Origin: Paraburkholderia edwinii
Lineage (GTDB): Bacteria; Pseudomonadota; Gammaproteobacteria; Burkholderiales; Burkholderiaceae
Assembly (NCBI RefSeq): GCF_019428685.1
Contig: NZ_CP080095.1
Location: forward strand, 4,650,001 to 4,714,000
Length of the DNA stretch: 64,000 nt
Direction of reading: 5' to 3'
A model generated the notes under the pieces. It saw nothing but the letters and a program-made list of their open reading frames with translations. It ran no database searches and had not been told where the DNA came from. The position numbers and the translations under genes are program-made. Shown one piece after another: positions 1 to 9,864 of the stretch (its first letter is position 1; each line of letters opens with the position of its first letter).

Positions 1-1
1 G

Positions 2-1207
2 AACGGCAAGCTGCGCTCGCGCTTTCTGATCGTCTCGAACATCGAGACCGATACGCCCGTCGATATCGTCGAGGGTAATGAACGTGTCGTGCGCCCGCGT
101 CTGGCCGACGCGAAGTTCTTCTTCGAGCAGGACAAGAAGAAGCCGCTCGCGGACCGCGTGCCGCTGCTGGCGAACGTCGTGTATCACAACAAGCTCGGCT
201 CGACGCTGCAGCGCGTCGAGCGCATCGAAGCGCTCGCCGGCGAAATCGCGGCGCTGACGGGCGCCGACGTCGCGCTCGCGAAACGCGCCGCGCGCCTCGC
301 GAAGGCGGACTTGATCACCGATATGGTCGGCGAGTTCCCCGAGCTGCAAGGCACGATGGGGACGTACTACGCGCGGCATGACGGCGAAGCCGACGAAGTC
401 GCGCTCGCATGCTCGGAGCACTATCAGCCGCGTTTCTCCGGCGATGCGCTACCCGCCACCGCAACGGGCACGACCGTCGCGCTCGCGGACAAGCTCGAAA
501 CGCTCGTCGGCATCTGGGGCATCGGCCTGCAGCCGACCGGCGAAAAAGACCCGTTCGCGCTGCGCCGCCATGCACTCGGCGTGCTGCGCATTCTGGTCGA
601 GAAGCAGTTGCCGGTCGATCTCGTTCAATTGCTGCGCGCCGCGCACCGGCAGTTTGCCGCGCTGCCGGCTGTCGCCGATTCGACGTCCGCGCTCTACGAA
701 TTCTTTATGGACCGCCTGCGCGGTCTGCTGCGCGAGCGCGGTTATGGTGCGGGCGAAATCGACGCCGTGCTCGCGCTGAATCCGACGCGCCTCGACGATA
801 TCGTCGCGCGCCTCGACGCCGTGCGCGAATTCGCGGCGCTGGCTGAGGCGGCATCGCTTGCCGCGGCAAACAAGCGGATTTCGAACATCCTGAAGAAGTC
901 CGAAGGCGCGGCAGCCGACGGCGCGCAGGCCACCGTGCAGGCGGCATTGCTTGTCGAAAGCGCGGAGAAGGCACTGCATGCGCAGCTCGAACAGGTTGCG
1001 CCGCGCGTGCAGTCGCAGCTCGCGGAGCGTCAGTACACAGGCGCGCTGTCCGCGCTCGCGGCGCTGCGCGAACCGGTCGACACGTTCTTCAACGACGTGA
1101 TGGTCAACGCCGAAGACCCGGCGTTGCGCGCGAACCGGCTAGCCCTGCTCGGTGCACTGCACCAGCAGATGAACTGCGTCGCCGATATTTCGCGGCTCGC
1201 CGCCTGA
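2..1207 (+). CDS. glyS: Glycine--tRNA ligase beta subunit, C-terminal part (partial at window edge)
   Basis: The reading frame is already open at base 2 and runs 401 codons to TGA; the gene starts upstream of the window. The protein is the beta subunit of the bacterial alpha2-beta2 glycyl-tRNA synthetase, which binds tRNA-Gly and helps charge it in the cytoplasm. Recognisable pieces are the segment around [10 protein letters not shown] near the visible N-terminus, the [20 protein letters not shown] motif and a C-terminal helical tRNA-binding region ending in DISRLAA. About 300 residues are missing compared with the usual length of near 690-700. gmhB starts 10 bases after the stop, so the two are probably cotranscribed. 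Identity is very likely. Confidence 0.95.
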   Translation, partial: NGKLRSRFLIVSNIETDTPVDIVEGNERVVRPRLADAKFFFEQDKKKPLADRVPLLANVVYHNKLGSTLQRVERIEALAGEIAALTGADVALAKRAARLAKADLITDMVGEFPELQGTMGTYYARHDGEADEVALACSEHYQPRFSGDALPATATGTTVALADKLETLVGIWGIGLQPTGEKDPFALRRHALGVLRILVEKQLPVDLVQLLRAAHRQFAALPAVADSTSALYEFFMDRLRGLLRERGYGAGEIDAVLALNPTRLDDIVARLDAVREFAALAEAASLAAANKRISNILKKSEGAAADGAQATVQAALLVESAEKALHAQLEQVAPRVQSQLAERQYTGALSALAALREPVDTFFNDVMVNAEDPALRANRLALLGALHQQMNCVADISRLAA

Positions 1208-1217
1208 GCGCCCCACC

Positions 1218-1775
1218 ATGGCCAGCCAAAAGAAAATCGTGGTGCTCGACCGGGACGGCGTGATCAATGTCGACTCGGAGGCGTTCATCAAGTCGCCGGA
1301 CGAATGGGTCGCGTTGCCCGGCAGTCTCGATGCGATCGCGCGGCTCAATCAGGCCGGCTATCGCGTCGCGATCGCAACGAACCAGTCGGGCATCGGACGC
1401 GGCCTGTTCGACATGGCAGCGTTGAACGCGATGCATGAAAAGATGCATCGGATGGCGGCCACGGTCGGCGCGCGCATCGACACGATCTTCTTCTGCCCGC
1501 ATACGGCCGAAGACCAGTGCGAATGCCGCAAGCCGAAGCCCGGCATGCTGAAGATGATCGCCGAGCGGTACGACATCGATCCGAAAGGCACGCCCGCGGT
1601 CGGCGATTCGCTGCGCGATCTGCAGGCGGGCGCGGCGCTCGGCTTTACGCCGCACCTGGTGCTGACCGGCAAAGGGCAAAAGACGCTGGCCGCCGGCGGC
1701 CTGCCCGAAGGCACGCGCATTCACGACGACCTGCGCGCCTTTGCTTTGGATTTCCTCGCCGAAGAACAGGATTGA
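1218..1775 (+). CDS. gmhB: D-glycero-beta-D-manno-heptose-1,7-bisphosphate 7-phosphatase
   Basis: A 185-residue HAD-superfamily phosphatase that removes the C7 phosphate of heptose bisphosphate in the cytoplasmic pathway to ADP-heptose for LPS inner core. The nucleophile motif is LDRDGVIN near the N-terminus. The family's zinc-binding insert is seen as CPHTAEDQCECRKPKPGM, followed by VGDSLRDLQAG carrying the HAD acidic motif. Length matches the GmhB family (about 180-190). It starts 10 bases after glyS and is followed 40 bases later by plsC, giving a probable glyS-gmhB-plsC unit with an envelope theme. A histidinol-phosphatase-like HisB-N protein is the main alternative but lacks this context. 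Confidence 0.93.
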   Translation: MASQKKIVVLDRDGVINVDSEAFIKSPDEWVALPGSLDAIARLNQAGYRVAIATNQSGIGRGLFDMAALNAMHEKMHRMAATVGARIDTIFFCPHTAEDQCECRKPKPGMLKMIAERYDIDPKGTPAVGDSLRDLQAGAALGFTPHLVLTGKGQKTLAAGGLPEGTRIHDDLRAFALDFLAEEQD

Positions 1776-1815
1776 TGCGCGTCGTGAGCATCACCGATAC
1801 CCGTTGAACCGACCG

Positions 1816-2574
1816 ATGCGCTTTATACGCTCCCTGCTGCTCTTTATCTTTTTCATCGTCTTCACGATTCCGTATGCGACGGCCTGCTTTATCGCGTTTC
1901 CGTTCATGCATGCGGACCGGCGCTACTGGATGGCGGTCGGCTGGTGCAAATCCGTATTCGTGGTGCTGCGCGGCGTAAATGGCATCCGTCATCAGGTGCA
2001 GGGGTTCGAGAATCTGCCCGACGGGCCGGCCGTGCTGCTGTCGAAGCATCAGTCCGCATGGGAAACGCTCGCCTTCCCCGCACTCATGCCGCGGCCGCTC
2101 TGCTACGTGTTCAAGCGCGAACTGCTGTACGTGCCGTTTTTCGGCTGGGCGCTCGGCATGCTGAAGATGGTCCATATCGACCGCAAGGAAGGCAAAAACG
2201 CTTTCGCATCGGTGACGAGGCAAGGCAAGCGGCGCATGGAAGAAGGCGCATGGGTCATCATGTTTCCCGAAGGCACGCGCACGCCGACCGGCAAGCAAGG
2301 CAAGTACAAAACGGGTGGCGCGCGCTTCGCGATTGCAACCGGCGCGCCTGTCGTGCCGATCGCCCATAACGCGGGGCGTGTGTGGCCGCGCAACTCGTTT
2401 ATCAAATATCCGGGTATAGTCACGGTGTCGATCGGCAAGCCGATCGACACGCGCGGGCTCACGCCCGATGAAGTGAACATGCGCGTCGAAACATGGATCG
2501 AAGCCGAGATGCGACGCATCGATCCAGCCGCATATGGCGCCGGGCACAACGCGCCTGCCGCCGCGCAAATCTGA
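1816..2574 (+). CDS. plsC: 1-acyl-sn-glycerol-3-phosphate acyltransferase
   Basis: A 252-residue membrane-associated acyltransferase that converts lysophosphatidic acid to phosphatidic acid in phospholipid synthesis. The start is the ATG giving MRFIRSLLLF; the longer open frame from 1741 overlaps gmhB and has no support. A hydrophobic segment covers about residues 5-25. The catalytic motif is the HX4E form (KHQSAWETLAF) rather than HX4D, which is common in proteobacterial PlsC proteins, and the substrate motif FPEGTRT follows. VPIAHNAG corresponds to the later family block. It lies 40 bases after gmhB on the same strand. Confidence 0.93.
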   Translation: MRFIRSLLLFIFFIVFTIPYATACFIAFPFMHADRRYWMAVGWCKSVFVVLRGVNGIRHQVQGFENLPDGPAVLLSKHQSAWETLAFPALMPRPLCYVFKRELLYVPFFGWALGMLKMVHIDRKEGKNAFASVTRQGKRRMEEGAWVIMFPEGTRTPTGKQGKYKTGGARFAIATGAPVVPIAHNAGRVWPRNSFIKYPGIVTVSIGKPIDTRGLTPDEVNMRVETWIEAEMRRIDPAAYGAGHNAPAAAQI

Positions 2575-2639
2575 CGCGCGCACGCCGTCTCTTCGTCATA
2601 TTCGTCATCGAGACGGCGTATTAGCGTGAAGCGAGTCCG

Positions 2640-3497
2640 ATGCAGAAGTCTTCCAAGCCGCAACCCGCCGCGGCGCTCGATAGCCGGCAACTCGATCTGC
2701 CGCTCTTCGAAGAGCCCGGCCTGTCCGAATCGCCGTCGCCGCAAAAACCGGCGGTGCCGCTTGCGCCCGACGGCACGAAGCTGCGCCACGTTACGCTCGG
2801 CGCGCGTTCGCTCTACTACCATCTGAAACGTTCGTCGCGCCGCTCGATCGGCTTCGCGATCGACACCACGGGGCTCACGATCACCGCGCCGCGCTGGGTC
2901 ACGCTGACCGACATCGAAACCGCGATCGCGGAAAAACAGCGCTGGATATTTAACAAGCTCACCGAATGGCAGACGCGTGTCGAGCAGCGTGCGTTGCCGC
3001 GCGTCGACTGGAAAGATGGCGCGCAGGTGCCGTATCTCGGCCACCCGGTGCGCGTGACGCTCGGCGCGCCGAACGGCACGCTGCTACTCGATGAGAAAGC
3101 GGCCACGCTCGCCCTGCCGCTGCCGATGCAGGCCGACCCGCAACAGATCAAGGATCGCGTGCAGGGCTGGCTGCAAAGCGAGGCGAAGCGCCTGTTCGGC
3201 GAACGCCTCGATGTCTACGCGGAAAAGCTTGGTGTGAATTACCGCGCGTATGCGCTGTCATCCGCGGCGACGCGCTGGGGCAGTTGCTCGAGCGACGGCA
3301 AGATTCGCCTGAACTGGCGGCTCATTCACTTCCCGGTGTCGATCATCGACTATGTCGTTGCGCACGAACTTGCGCACTTGCGCGAAATGAACCACAGCCC
3401 GCGCTTCTGGCAAACGGTCGAATCGATTTTCCCCGAGTTCCGCGAAGCGCGGCAGACGCTCAAGCATCATCCGCCCGAGTTGCTGCCGGCGCTCTGA
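2640..3497 (+). CDS. YgjP-like (DUF45/M48-type) zinc metallopeptidase
   Basis: A 285-residue protein with a C-terminal metallopeptidase core: WGSCSSDGKIRLNWRL is followed by VVAHELAHLREMNHSPRFW, which holds the HExxH zinc site plus the downstream histidine. This is the YgjP/DUF45 family, found widely in bacteria, with poorly known substrates. The first 60 or so residues are a proline- and acid-rich extension with no recognised domain, and the segment RSSRRSIGFAID begins the conserved part. The gene lies 65 bases after plsC on the same strand and ends facing gloA. The family assignment is firm; the biological role is not known. Confidence 0.9.
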   Translation: MQKSSKPQPAAALDSRQLDLPLFEEPGLSESPSPQKPAVPLAPDGTKLRHVTLGARSLYYHLKRSSRRSIGFAIDTTGLTITAPRWVTLTDIETAIAEKQRWIFNKLTEWQTRVEQRALPRVDWKDGAQVPYLGHPVRVTLGAPNGTLLLDEKAATLALPLPMQADPQQIKDRVQGWLQSEAKRLFGERLDVYAEKLGVNYRAYALSSAATRWGSCSSDGKIRLNWRLIHFPVSIIDYVVAHELAHLREMNHSPRFWQTVESIFPEFREARQTLKHHPPELLPAL

Positions 3498-3556
3498 GTG
3501 CGGGTGATTGCGCGGGTGACGGCGCGGCTCATTCGCCAGCCGGTTGCGCCGGCCGG

Positions 3557-3943
3557 TTACGACTTCTTCTGGATGAACTCGATCTTGTAGCCGTCCGGGT
3601 CGGTGATGAATGCGATCACCGTCGTGCCGTGCTTCATCGGGCCGGCTTCGCGCACCACCGTGCCGCCCTGCGCCTTGATTTTTTCGCATGCGGCGTACGC
3701 GTCTTCGACTTCGATCGCGAGATGGCCGAAGCCGCTGCCGAGGTCGTACGACTCGGTGTCCCAGTTGTGCGTCAATTCGATGACCGTGCCCTCACGCTCG
3801 TCCGTATAGCCGACGAAAGCGAGCGTGAATTTGCCGTCCGGATAATCCTGGCGGCGCAGCACTTTCATGCCGAGCAGTTCGGTGTAGAACTTGATCGAGC
3901 GATCGAGATTGCCGACGCGAAGCATAGTGTGGAGAAGGCGCAT
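3557..3943 (-). CDS. gloA: Lactoylglutathione lyase (glyoxalase I)
   Basis: A 128-residue vicinal-oxygen-chelate enzyme that isomerises the methylglyoxal-glutathione hemithioacetal to S-lactoylglutathione, a cytosolic detoxification step. The four metal ligands expected for the bacterial nickel-type enzyme can be placed: the His in LLHTMLRV at the N-terminus, the Glu in VIELTHNW, the His in GFGHLAIEV and the Glu in KIEFIQ near the C-terminus. A clear AGGAG ribosome site sits about 7 bases before the ATG. Length fits GloA of about 130 residues. It is convergent with the YgjP-like gene and lies downstream of the porin gene. Confidence 0.95.
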   Translation of the reverse strand: MRLLHTMLRVGNLDRSIKFYTELLGMKVLRRQDYPDGKFTLAFVGYTDEREGTVIELTHNWDTESYDLGSGFGHLAIEVEDAYAACEKIKAQGGTVVREAGPMKHGTTVIAFITDPDGYKIEFIQKKS

Positions 3944-4030
3944 CGTGAGCTCCTGATTGCGGGGTGTCGAGGACGTAAATGTACCTAAAAAGCCGGGCCT
4001 TCGCTGAGGAAGGGACCGTTCGCTTACGCG

Positions 4031-5191
4031 TCAGAAAAGATGCCGAAGGCCTGCCATCAGCCCGACCTGCGTGCCCTTCTGCGCGAGCCCGACACCGTTG
4101 ACGCCCTGCAGCTGCGCGCCGATCAGATCGCCGCGGTACAGCGCGTAATCGGCTTCGACGTAGACGTCCGTGCGCTTCGAAAGGTTGTAGTCGGCGACGA
4201 ACTGGTACTGCCACGCCGAACCGTCCTGTGCGGAAGTCTTGCCGTCCTGCAGCGTACGCCATACATTGACCGCGAGATGCCATGCATTGCCGAGCGCCTG
4301 CGTGACGCCGCCGAATATCATCCGGCGCCGCGAAAAATCGGTGTATTTGAGCGCGGCGAGCACCGGCGCCGTAAACGGACCGTTAGCGAAGTTCGAAAAG
4401 CCCGGATCGTTGCGATTGACGATATAACCGAGCGCAAACCGCGTGCCGTCCCATAGGTACGCGCCGCCGAAAGTCCACGCTTTCGCGGTGCTGCCGTTCA
4501 CCGAATCGCGCGTCTCCTCATAAGCGCCCCCGAGATTGAGCGGGCCGCCCTTCGGCGTGTACGCCGCGGCCGCGCCGAACTGCGAGCCATACGACGTGTG
4601 CCCCGCGACGCCGCCGAACGCATAGGCGGCGGCGAACATCAGGCCATCCACGCGCGCCTGATACTGCACCTGGTTGCTGGTCCAGATGCCGCCCGACATC
4701 GTGACTTCCGGCTGGAAACTGAAGTTGTACGGGATCCATGGGTTGCTACCGTAGCCGCCGATCGTGATGCCTTCGATCAGCACATTCGGCTGCCGCCCGA
4801 AGATGAGCCGTCCATACGAAGACGATTGCACGCCGACCTGCGCTTCGTTGATGAACGGCAGCGTCGTGTCGCTCTGGCCGGAATTGATATAGAAGCGGTT
4901 TTCCAGCCGGAAGAACGCCGACCAGCCGCCGCCGAGGTCTTCAGTACCGCGCAACCCCCAGCGGCTCTCGCTCATGCCGCCGTTGCCGAGGCCGACGGTC
5001 GAATCGCCGGCCTTGTTCGTGTGCGTCATATAGCGGACGCTTTCGTCGACGATCCCGTACAACACCACGCTCGATTGCGCGTATGACGGCGTCGCGGTGA
5101 ACGCGACGGCGATCGCGATGGCGCTTGAGGCTAGCGCCGTCCGCGCGGCAGACGGCGCCGGAAAACAGGTCCCCCTTCGGGCCTTCACCAT
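4031..5191 (-). CDS. General porin, outer-membrane trimer (OmpC/Omp38-like)
   Basis: A 386-residue porin of the beta-proteobacterial type that forms a trimeric 16-strand barrel for small solutes. A signal peptide ends at PSYAQ, and the mature protein starts SSVVLYGIVDES, a hallmark of this family. ESRWGLRGTEDLGGG, the loop-3 region, and a C-terminal strand ending GLRHLF with terminal Phe (the BAM recognition residue) are all present. An AAGGAGA ribosome site precedes the ATG by about 6 bases. It is flanked by gloA and a trimeric autotransporter on the same strand. Burkholderiaceae carry many paralogues, so solute preference cannot be inferred. Confidence 0.93.
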   Translation of the reverse strand: MVKARRGTCFPAPSAARTALASSAIAIAVAFTATPSYAQSSVVLYGIVDESVRYMTHTNKAGDSTVGLGNGGMSESRWGLRGTEDLGGGWSAFFRLENRFYINSGQSDTTLPFINEAQVGVQSSSYGRLIFGRQPNVLIEGITIGGYGSNPWIPYNFSFQPEVTMSGGIWTSNQVQYQARVDGLMFAAAYAFGGVAGHTSYGSQFGAAAAYTPKGGPLNLGGAYEETRDSVNGSTAKAWTFGGAYLWDGTRFALGYIVNRNDPGFSNFANGPFTAPVLAALKYTDFSRRRMIFGGVTQALGNAWHLAVNVWRTLQDGKTSAQDGSAWQYQFVADYNLSKRTDVYVEADYALYRGDLIGAQLQGVNGVGLAQKGTQVGLMAGLRHLF

Positions 5192-5402
5192 GCCGTCTCC
5201 TTGTATGGCGCGTCGGTCGAAACGCGCTCATGCGGCCTGAATCGGTTATCAGCGGCGGAGAAACGTCGAAGCAGAATGCGAGCAGACTACGAATTCCGCT
5301 GCATGATGCCTGACGTAAGGGGGAATGTGCGAAAAATGTAAGTCGTTTGACTTCGCGTTAGTTAAGCCGGTTAGTTGAACCCAGCCGGACGGGACGCGAC
5401 GA

Positions 5403-7637
5403 TCACCACTGAAAACCGGCGCCCGCCACCACACCGACATTGCCGTTGGTGCTCGTATTGCCGGACAGCTTCACGACGAACTTGTTGTTTTGCGTCACAT
5501 ACGACGCGCCGAATGCGGCGCCCGACTGGCCGCCGTAGCGCGCGCCGGCCACGGCGACCATCGTCTTGCCGGCCTGCGTCGGCTGCGGCAGACCGGCGAC
5601 CGCCATCGCGGCCGCGGTGCCCGCGTTTGCACCTTTCGCAACGTTGTTGATCTGCCCTTGCAAACCGGAAATCTGCTGGTTCGTGTTCGCGACCGCGGCG
5701 TTCAGTTGATTGACGTTCACCGCGTCGGTACCTTGCACGCCCGCCGCGACGTTGACGATCTGCCGTTCGGCGCCTGCCGCGCCGACCGATACCGTGTTGT
5801 CGCGGTTCGCGACTGCATTCGCGCCGAGCGCGACCGAGTTGTTCGCCGCCGCATTCGCCTGCGAGCCGAGCGCCACCGATGCGGTGCCGGACGCCTGTGC
5901 GCGGTCGCCCAGGGCAGTCGAATCGTTGCCGCTCGCGCTCGCCCCACCGCCCGCCGCAATCGAGTTCGAGCCGCTCGCGGCAGCCGGTCCGCTGACGGTG
6001 CTCGACGCAATCGCAGTCGATCCGTTTGCGTGGTAGTTCTGCACGGCCTGGCCAAGCAAACCGAGTTGTTCGTTCGTCGCGTACAACTGTGCGCCGGTGA
6101 CGGCGTCGGTGCTCGTGGCGCTCAGTTCGGCATCCTGCAGATTCGACAGCGAGACGCGCGTCGCTGCGCCGGCACCGCCAAGCGTGACACGGTCATGGGC
6201 CGAACTGTCGTAAGCGATGATATCCGCGGTGTCGAGTTGCGCCGCGACATTGACGCCGGCCCTCAGCGCCGCGCCACGCAGCAGTCCATCGTTGGCACCC
6301 GCGCTGCTCCCGCCTGGCAGCGCGGCAGTAATCGCCGCGTTCATCTGGCCGAGCGTCACCGCATCGCTGAAATTCACGCCGTCTGCCACGTTGACGATCC
6401 GGCGCTTCGAGGTATTCGAGCCCACTGCGAAGGTGTTGGCCTGGTTCGTCGACGATCCAGCGCCGATCGCGATCGCATTGATGCCTGTTGCACGCGCGTT
6501 TGCGCCAATCGCCAGGGCATTGTCGCCGGTCGCCTGCGCGAACCCGCCGATCGCGACCGAATTGGTTCCCGACGCGTTCGCATCCAGAGCGGTCGTGTCG
6601 CCAAACTTGATGTATTTGAGCTTCCCCGACGCGTCCGTGATCCGCTGGTCGAGCGCATCGACCGCGCCGTTGACGCCGATGACGGTATCGCCGCCGACTG
6701 TGTACCGCGGCATCGTGACACTGCCGTCCGCAAGCACAACCGAGCCGCCGCCGAGCGCGGCCGCGACACTGCTCGCCGAACCGTAAAGCTGCGCGCCGTT
6801 GATCGCGTCCTTGCTGGCCGGGTTGACCGCCCCCGGCTTCACATTCGTGATCGTCGTGCCTGCCGTGCCGCCCGCGAGCGTCGCCTTGCCGCGCGTGAGA
6901 TCGTCGTAGGCAACGAATGCGTTGGTCGGGTTTCCGGACGTATCGACGTTCAGACCGGCCGCCTTCAGCTGACCGACGTTGACCGCGTCGGTATTGTTGA
7001 CGCCTGCCGACATGTTGGTGAGCCGACGTGTCAGCGTGCCGGTCAGATTCTGGTTCAACAGCGCGGTATCGGATGAATTGCCATCACCACCGTCGCTGTA
7101 AGTGCCTTTGAGCGGATTGTCGCCGACCCGGCCGACCGACACCGTGTCGGCCTCCGTCGCGACCGAACCGGTGCCGAGCGCGACGCTGTTCCGCGCGCCG
7201 CTCGCCACATAGGCAGCCGTGCCGACGGCGCTGCCGAAATACGCGTACGTCTGGGTGCTGAAGCCGAAGCCGCTCGCGAAGCTGACGTTGGCGGGCACAT
7301 AACCGTACGCGCCGACCACGGTCTCCGCCAGATTGTGCGGAGCGTCCTTCACGCCGGCATTGGCAAAACAACCGCCGACGACCGACCATGTTCCGCTGCC
7401 GGCATTCGTCGTCGTGCAGTTTTGCCCCGTCGACTTGTCGGTATCGTTGATCGTGATCGCGCTGGCGAATGAAGGTCCCGCAGCAGTCAGGCCAGCGGTT
7501 CCCAACGCAATCGCAGCGAGGCCGGTCGCGAACCTCGCTCGCCTCGTCGGCCGACACAGCCGGCTGTCGAAGTTTTCGCACACGGCAATGCGAATGGGCG
7601 TCACGGCATGTCGGACGATCTGACGGTTCTTCTTCAT
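5403..7637 (-). CDS. YadA-type trimeric autotransporter adhesin
   Basis: A 744-residue surface adhesin. The N-terminus is basic and long (MKKNRQIVRHAVTPIR) before a hydrophobic stretch ending near SFASA, consistent with a signal peptide; it is not the canonical extended ESPR sequence. The passenger has left-handed-roll head repeats of about 14 residues (NSVAIGGFAQATG, NALAIGANARATG, NSVALGANAVAN) alternating with neck/HIM motifs (VNVADGVNFSDAVTLGQMN, VNVAAGVQGTDAVNVNQLN). A short coiled-coil stalk NTNQQISGLQGQINN precedes the C-terminal anchor of about 70 residues ending GAGFQW. Three such subunits make one 12-strand barrel. An AGGA ribosome site lies about 8 bases before the ATG. Binding partner unknown. 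Confidence 0.93.
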   Translation of the reverse strand: MKKNRQIVRHAVTPIRIAVCENFDSRLCRPTRRARFATGLAAIALGTAGLTAAGPSFASAITINDTDKSTGQNCTTTNAGSGTWSVVGGCFANAGVKDAPHNLAETVVGAYGYVPANVSFASGFGFSTQTYAYFGSAVGTAAYVASGARNSVALGTGSVATEADTVSVGRVGDNPLKGTYSDGGDGNSSDTALLNQNLTGTLTRRLTNMSAGVNNTDAVNVGQLKAAGLNVDTSGNPTNAFVAYDDLTRGKATLAGGTAGTTITNVKPGAVNPASKDAINGAQLYGSASSVAAALGGGSVVLADGSVTMPRYTVGGDTVIGVNGAVDALDQRITDASGKLKYIKFGDTTALDANASGTNSVAIGGFAQATGDNALAIGANARATGINAIAIGAGSSTNQANTFAVGSNTSKRRIVNVADGVNFSDAVTLGQMNAAITAALPGGSSAGANDGLLRGAALRAGVNVAAQLDTADIIAYDSSAHDRVTLGGAGAATRVSLSNLQDAELSATSTDAVTGAQLYATNEQLGLLGQAVQNYHANGSTAIASSTVSGPAAASGSNSIAAGGGASASGNDSTALGDRAQASGTASVALGSQANAAANNSVALGANAVANRDNTVSVGAAGAERQIVNVAAGVQGTDAVNVNQLNAAVANTNQQISGLQGQINNVAKGANAGTAAAMAVAGLPQPTQAGKTMVAVAGARYGGQSGAAFGASYVTQNNKFVVKLSGNTSTNGNVGVVAGAGFQW

Positions 7638-7695
7638 TTTCTAATCCTAACTAAATGGAACGAATGCGCTGAAGTATAGAAACGTGCAGACACCC

Positions 7696-7708
7696 GTCCT
7701 TATAGGAC
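7696..7708. promoter_or_regulatory. Small palindrome upstream of the autotransporter gene
   Basis: GTCCT and AGGAC form perfect 5-base arms around TAT, 59 bases before the autotransporter ATG. It lies where an operator or an initially transcribed hairpin could sit. No regulator gene is adjacent, so a role is only a guess. Confidence 0.25.
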
Positions 7709-7811
7709 CAGTCCGAAAAACCTCGAACCCGACTTAGTTAATGAGGCCGCGTCGAGGCGGCGTGGATGCGGCGCGAACAGGATAGAAAGATGAACAACCA
7801 GGCGATTTCGC

Positions 7812-8741
7812 CTAAGCGCGCGAACCCGATATCGTTTGAGCGACGCGCACATACTCGTCGACCGGCACGTCTTCGGCGCGCCGCGCGAGATCGAAGCCGA
7901 GCGCATCGAAATCGACTGCGTCGCGATACGCCGACAGCGTATTGCGCAGCATCTTGCGTCGTTGAGAGAACGCGGCCGTCACGACTTCGCCGAGCGTCGT
8001 TTCGTCGACGGCGGGCAGTTCGTGCGGTGCGTAGGGGATCATCCGCACGATCGCCGAATTGACTTTCGGCGGCGGCTGGAAGGACTCGGGCGGCACATCG
8101 AGCAGCTTGTCGATCACGTACCGGTACTGCAGCATCACCGACAGACGGCCGAAGGCCTTGCTGCCCGGCTCCGCCACCATCCGCTCGACTACTTCGTCCT
8201 GCAGCATGAAGTGCTGGTCGATCACATCGCGTGCGAAGCTCGTGAGATGGAACAGCAGCGGGCTCGATATGTTGTACGGCAGATTGCCGACAATGCGCAG
8301 CGACGGCTTGCGCGCCGGCACATTGCCAGTCGCATCGCCGGCTGCATCGGCTGATGTACCGGTCGACGTACCGGTCGACGTATCGGTCGACGTATCTGTC
8401 GACGTATCAAGCCCTGCCAGCGTGCTGAAATCAAAAGCAAGCGCATCGCCCTCATGCAACTGCAGACGCTCGCCGAATTTCTCCTTGAGCCGCGCGATCA
8501 GATCGCGGTCGAGCTCGACCGCATGCAACGGCGATCCGGGCGTCGCGAGCCGTTCGATCAGCGGCTCGGTCAAGGCGCCGAGGCCCGGCCCGATTTCGAC
8601 CATGCGCTCGCCGCGTTGCGGGCGAATCAGGTCGACGATCGAATCGATGATGCCGAGATCGACGAGGAAGTTTTGCCCGAACCGCTTGCGCGCGAAATGG
8701 CCCTGGTGTTGCCGGCTGGGATGCAGTCTCGTCGATGACAT
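7812..8741 (-). CDS. rsmA: 16S rRNA (adenine(1518)-N(6)/adenine(1519)-N(6))-dimethyltransferase
   Basis: A 309-residue SAM-dependent methyltransferase (KsgA/RsmA) that dimethylates two adjacent adenines near the 3' end of 16S rRNA during 30S assembly. The start of the fold is [10 protein letters not shown], the SAM-binding loop is [14 protein letters not shown], and the catalytic motif is [11 protein letters not shown]. It is about 35 residues longer than E. coli KsgA because of a low-complexity run of Asp-Thr-Ser-Thr type repeats between the EGDALAFD segment and NLPYN, coded by a 12-base tandem repeat. The gene is last in an lptD-surA-pdxA-rsmA row, 31 bases after pdxA. Kasugamycin sensitivity is the classic phenotype of loss in E. 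coli. Confidence 0.95.
   Translation of the reverse strand: MSSTRLHPSRQHQGHFARKRFGQNFLVDLGIIDSIVDLIRPQRGERMVEIGPGLGALTEPLIERLATPGSPLHAVELDRDLIARLKEKFGERLQLHEGDALAFDFSTLAGLDTSTDTSTDTSTGTSTGTSADAAGDATGNVPARKPSLRIVGNLPYNISSPLLFHLTSFARDVIDQHFMLQDEVVERMVAEPGSKAFGRLSVMLQYRYVIDKLLDVPPESFQPPPKVNSAIVRMIPYAPHELPAVDETTLGEVVTAAFSQRRKMLRNTLSAYRDAVDFDALGFDLARRAEDVPVDEYVRVAQTISGSRA
8352..8408. repeat. 12-base coding minisatellite inside rsmA
   Basis: About five units of a 12-base repeat related to GGTCGACGTACC run head to tail, with single-base differences between units (ACC/ATC). In the rsmA frame they encode alternating DTST and GTST blocks. The unit is a multiple of three, so gain or loss of copies would keep the frame. 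Confidence 0.85.
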
Positions 8742-8772
8742 CGAATTCGGAATAGAAAAGTGCGGCCGGAAA

Positions 8773-9795
8773 TCAGGCGCCGCGCCGATGGCGCGCCATC
8801 GACACCGCGGTATCGATCGCGGCGATCAGACTGCCCGCATCGGCGCGGCCGGTGCCGGCCAGATCGAGCGCGGTGCCATGATCGACCGACGTGCGAATGA
8901 TCGGCAGACCGAGCGTCACATTGATGCCCTCGCCGAACGTCGCGTACTTCAGAACAGGCAGGCCCTGATCGTGAAACATCGCGAGCACGCAGTCGGCTTC
9001 GGTCAGATAGCGCGGCTGAAACAGCGTATCGGCCGGATACGGACCGCGTGCATCGATGCCCTGCGCGTTCGCCCGCTCGAGCGCCGGCGTAATCACGTCG
9101 ATTTCCTCGCGGCCCAGATAGCCGTTCTCGCCCGCATGCGGATTAAGCCCGGTGACGAGAATGCGCGGCGCGGGCAGGCCAAAATGATGACGCAAGTCGT
9201 GACTGATGATACGCAGCGTATCGACGATGCCGTCGATGGTGAGCGCCGCTGCGACATCCTTCAACGGCAGATGCGTCGTCGCGAGCGCCACGCGCAGCGG
9301 ACGCTGGCCTGTGCCCGCGAGCATCATCACGACGTGCGGCGTATGCGTGCGTTCGGCCAGATATTCGGTGTGGCCGGTGAACGGCACACCGGCATCGTTG
9401 ATCGTGCTCTTTTGCAGCGGCGCGGTAACGATCGCATCGAATGTGCCGGCCACCGCGCCGTCAATCGCGGTATCGAGCAGCGCGAGCACATAGCGCCCAT
9501 TCGCCGCGTCAAGCTTGCCGACCTGCGCCGGCGCGCCAAGCGCATGATGCAACACCTCGATGCGCCGCCCCTGCAACGCGTTCCAGTCGACGCCGACCGC
9601 CTGCGCGCGCTCGGCGAGCAGCGCCGCGTCGCCGAGCACGGTGAAGTGCGCGTCGGGCCAGTGCGCGCCGGCTGCCGCCAGCGCCTGCGCGGTCAATTCG
9701 GGACCCACGCCTGCCGGTTCGCCGGTCGTGATCGCGATATTCAGCGACCCGGAACGCGGAGAAGAAAAAACAGCAGGCGAGGTGTCGGTCGTCAT
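8773..9795 (-). CDS. pdxA: 4-hydroxythreonine-4-phosphate dehydrogenase
   Basis: A 340-residue NAD-dependent metal enzyme of the DXP-dependent pyridoxal phosphate pathway; it oxidises 4-phosphohydroxy-threonine, whose product enters ring formation with PdxJ. The N-terminus carries [16 protein letters not shown], typical of Pdx[14 protein letters not shown] and the C-terminal [15 protein letters not shown] contain metal and substrate histidines and aspartate. Length is near the usual 330. It sits between surA and rsmA, the same order as in enterobacteria, and the spacing of 31 bases to rsmA and about 69 to surA suggests one transcript. Confidence 0.95.
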   Translation of the reverse strand: MTTDTSPAVFSSPRSGSLNIAITTGEPAGVGPELTAQALAAAGAHWPDAHFTVLGDAALLAERAQAVGVDWNALQGRRIEVLHHALGAPAQVGKLDAANGRYVLALLDTAIDGAVAGTFDAIVTAPLQKSTINDAGVPFTGHTEYLAERTHTPHVVMMLAGTGQRPLRVALATTHLPLKDVAAALTIDGIVDTLRIISHDLRHHFGLPAPRILVTGLNPHAGENGYLGREEIDVITPALERANAQGIDARGPYPADTLFQPRYLTEADCVLAMFHDQGLPVLKYATFGEGINVTLGLPIIRTSVDHGTALDLAGTGRADAGSLIAAIDTAVSMARHRRGA

Positions 9796-9864
9796 AACTT
9801 CCGTGATTGCACGAGTGACTTCATTGGGCTACTTCGGGCTACTTCATCGTGTTACTGCGACGAC

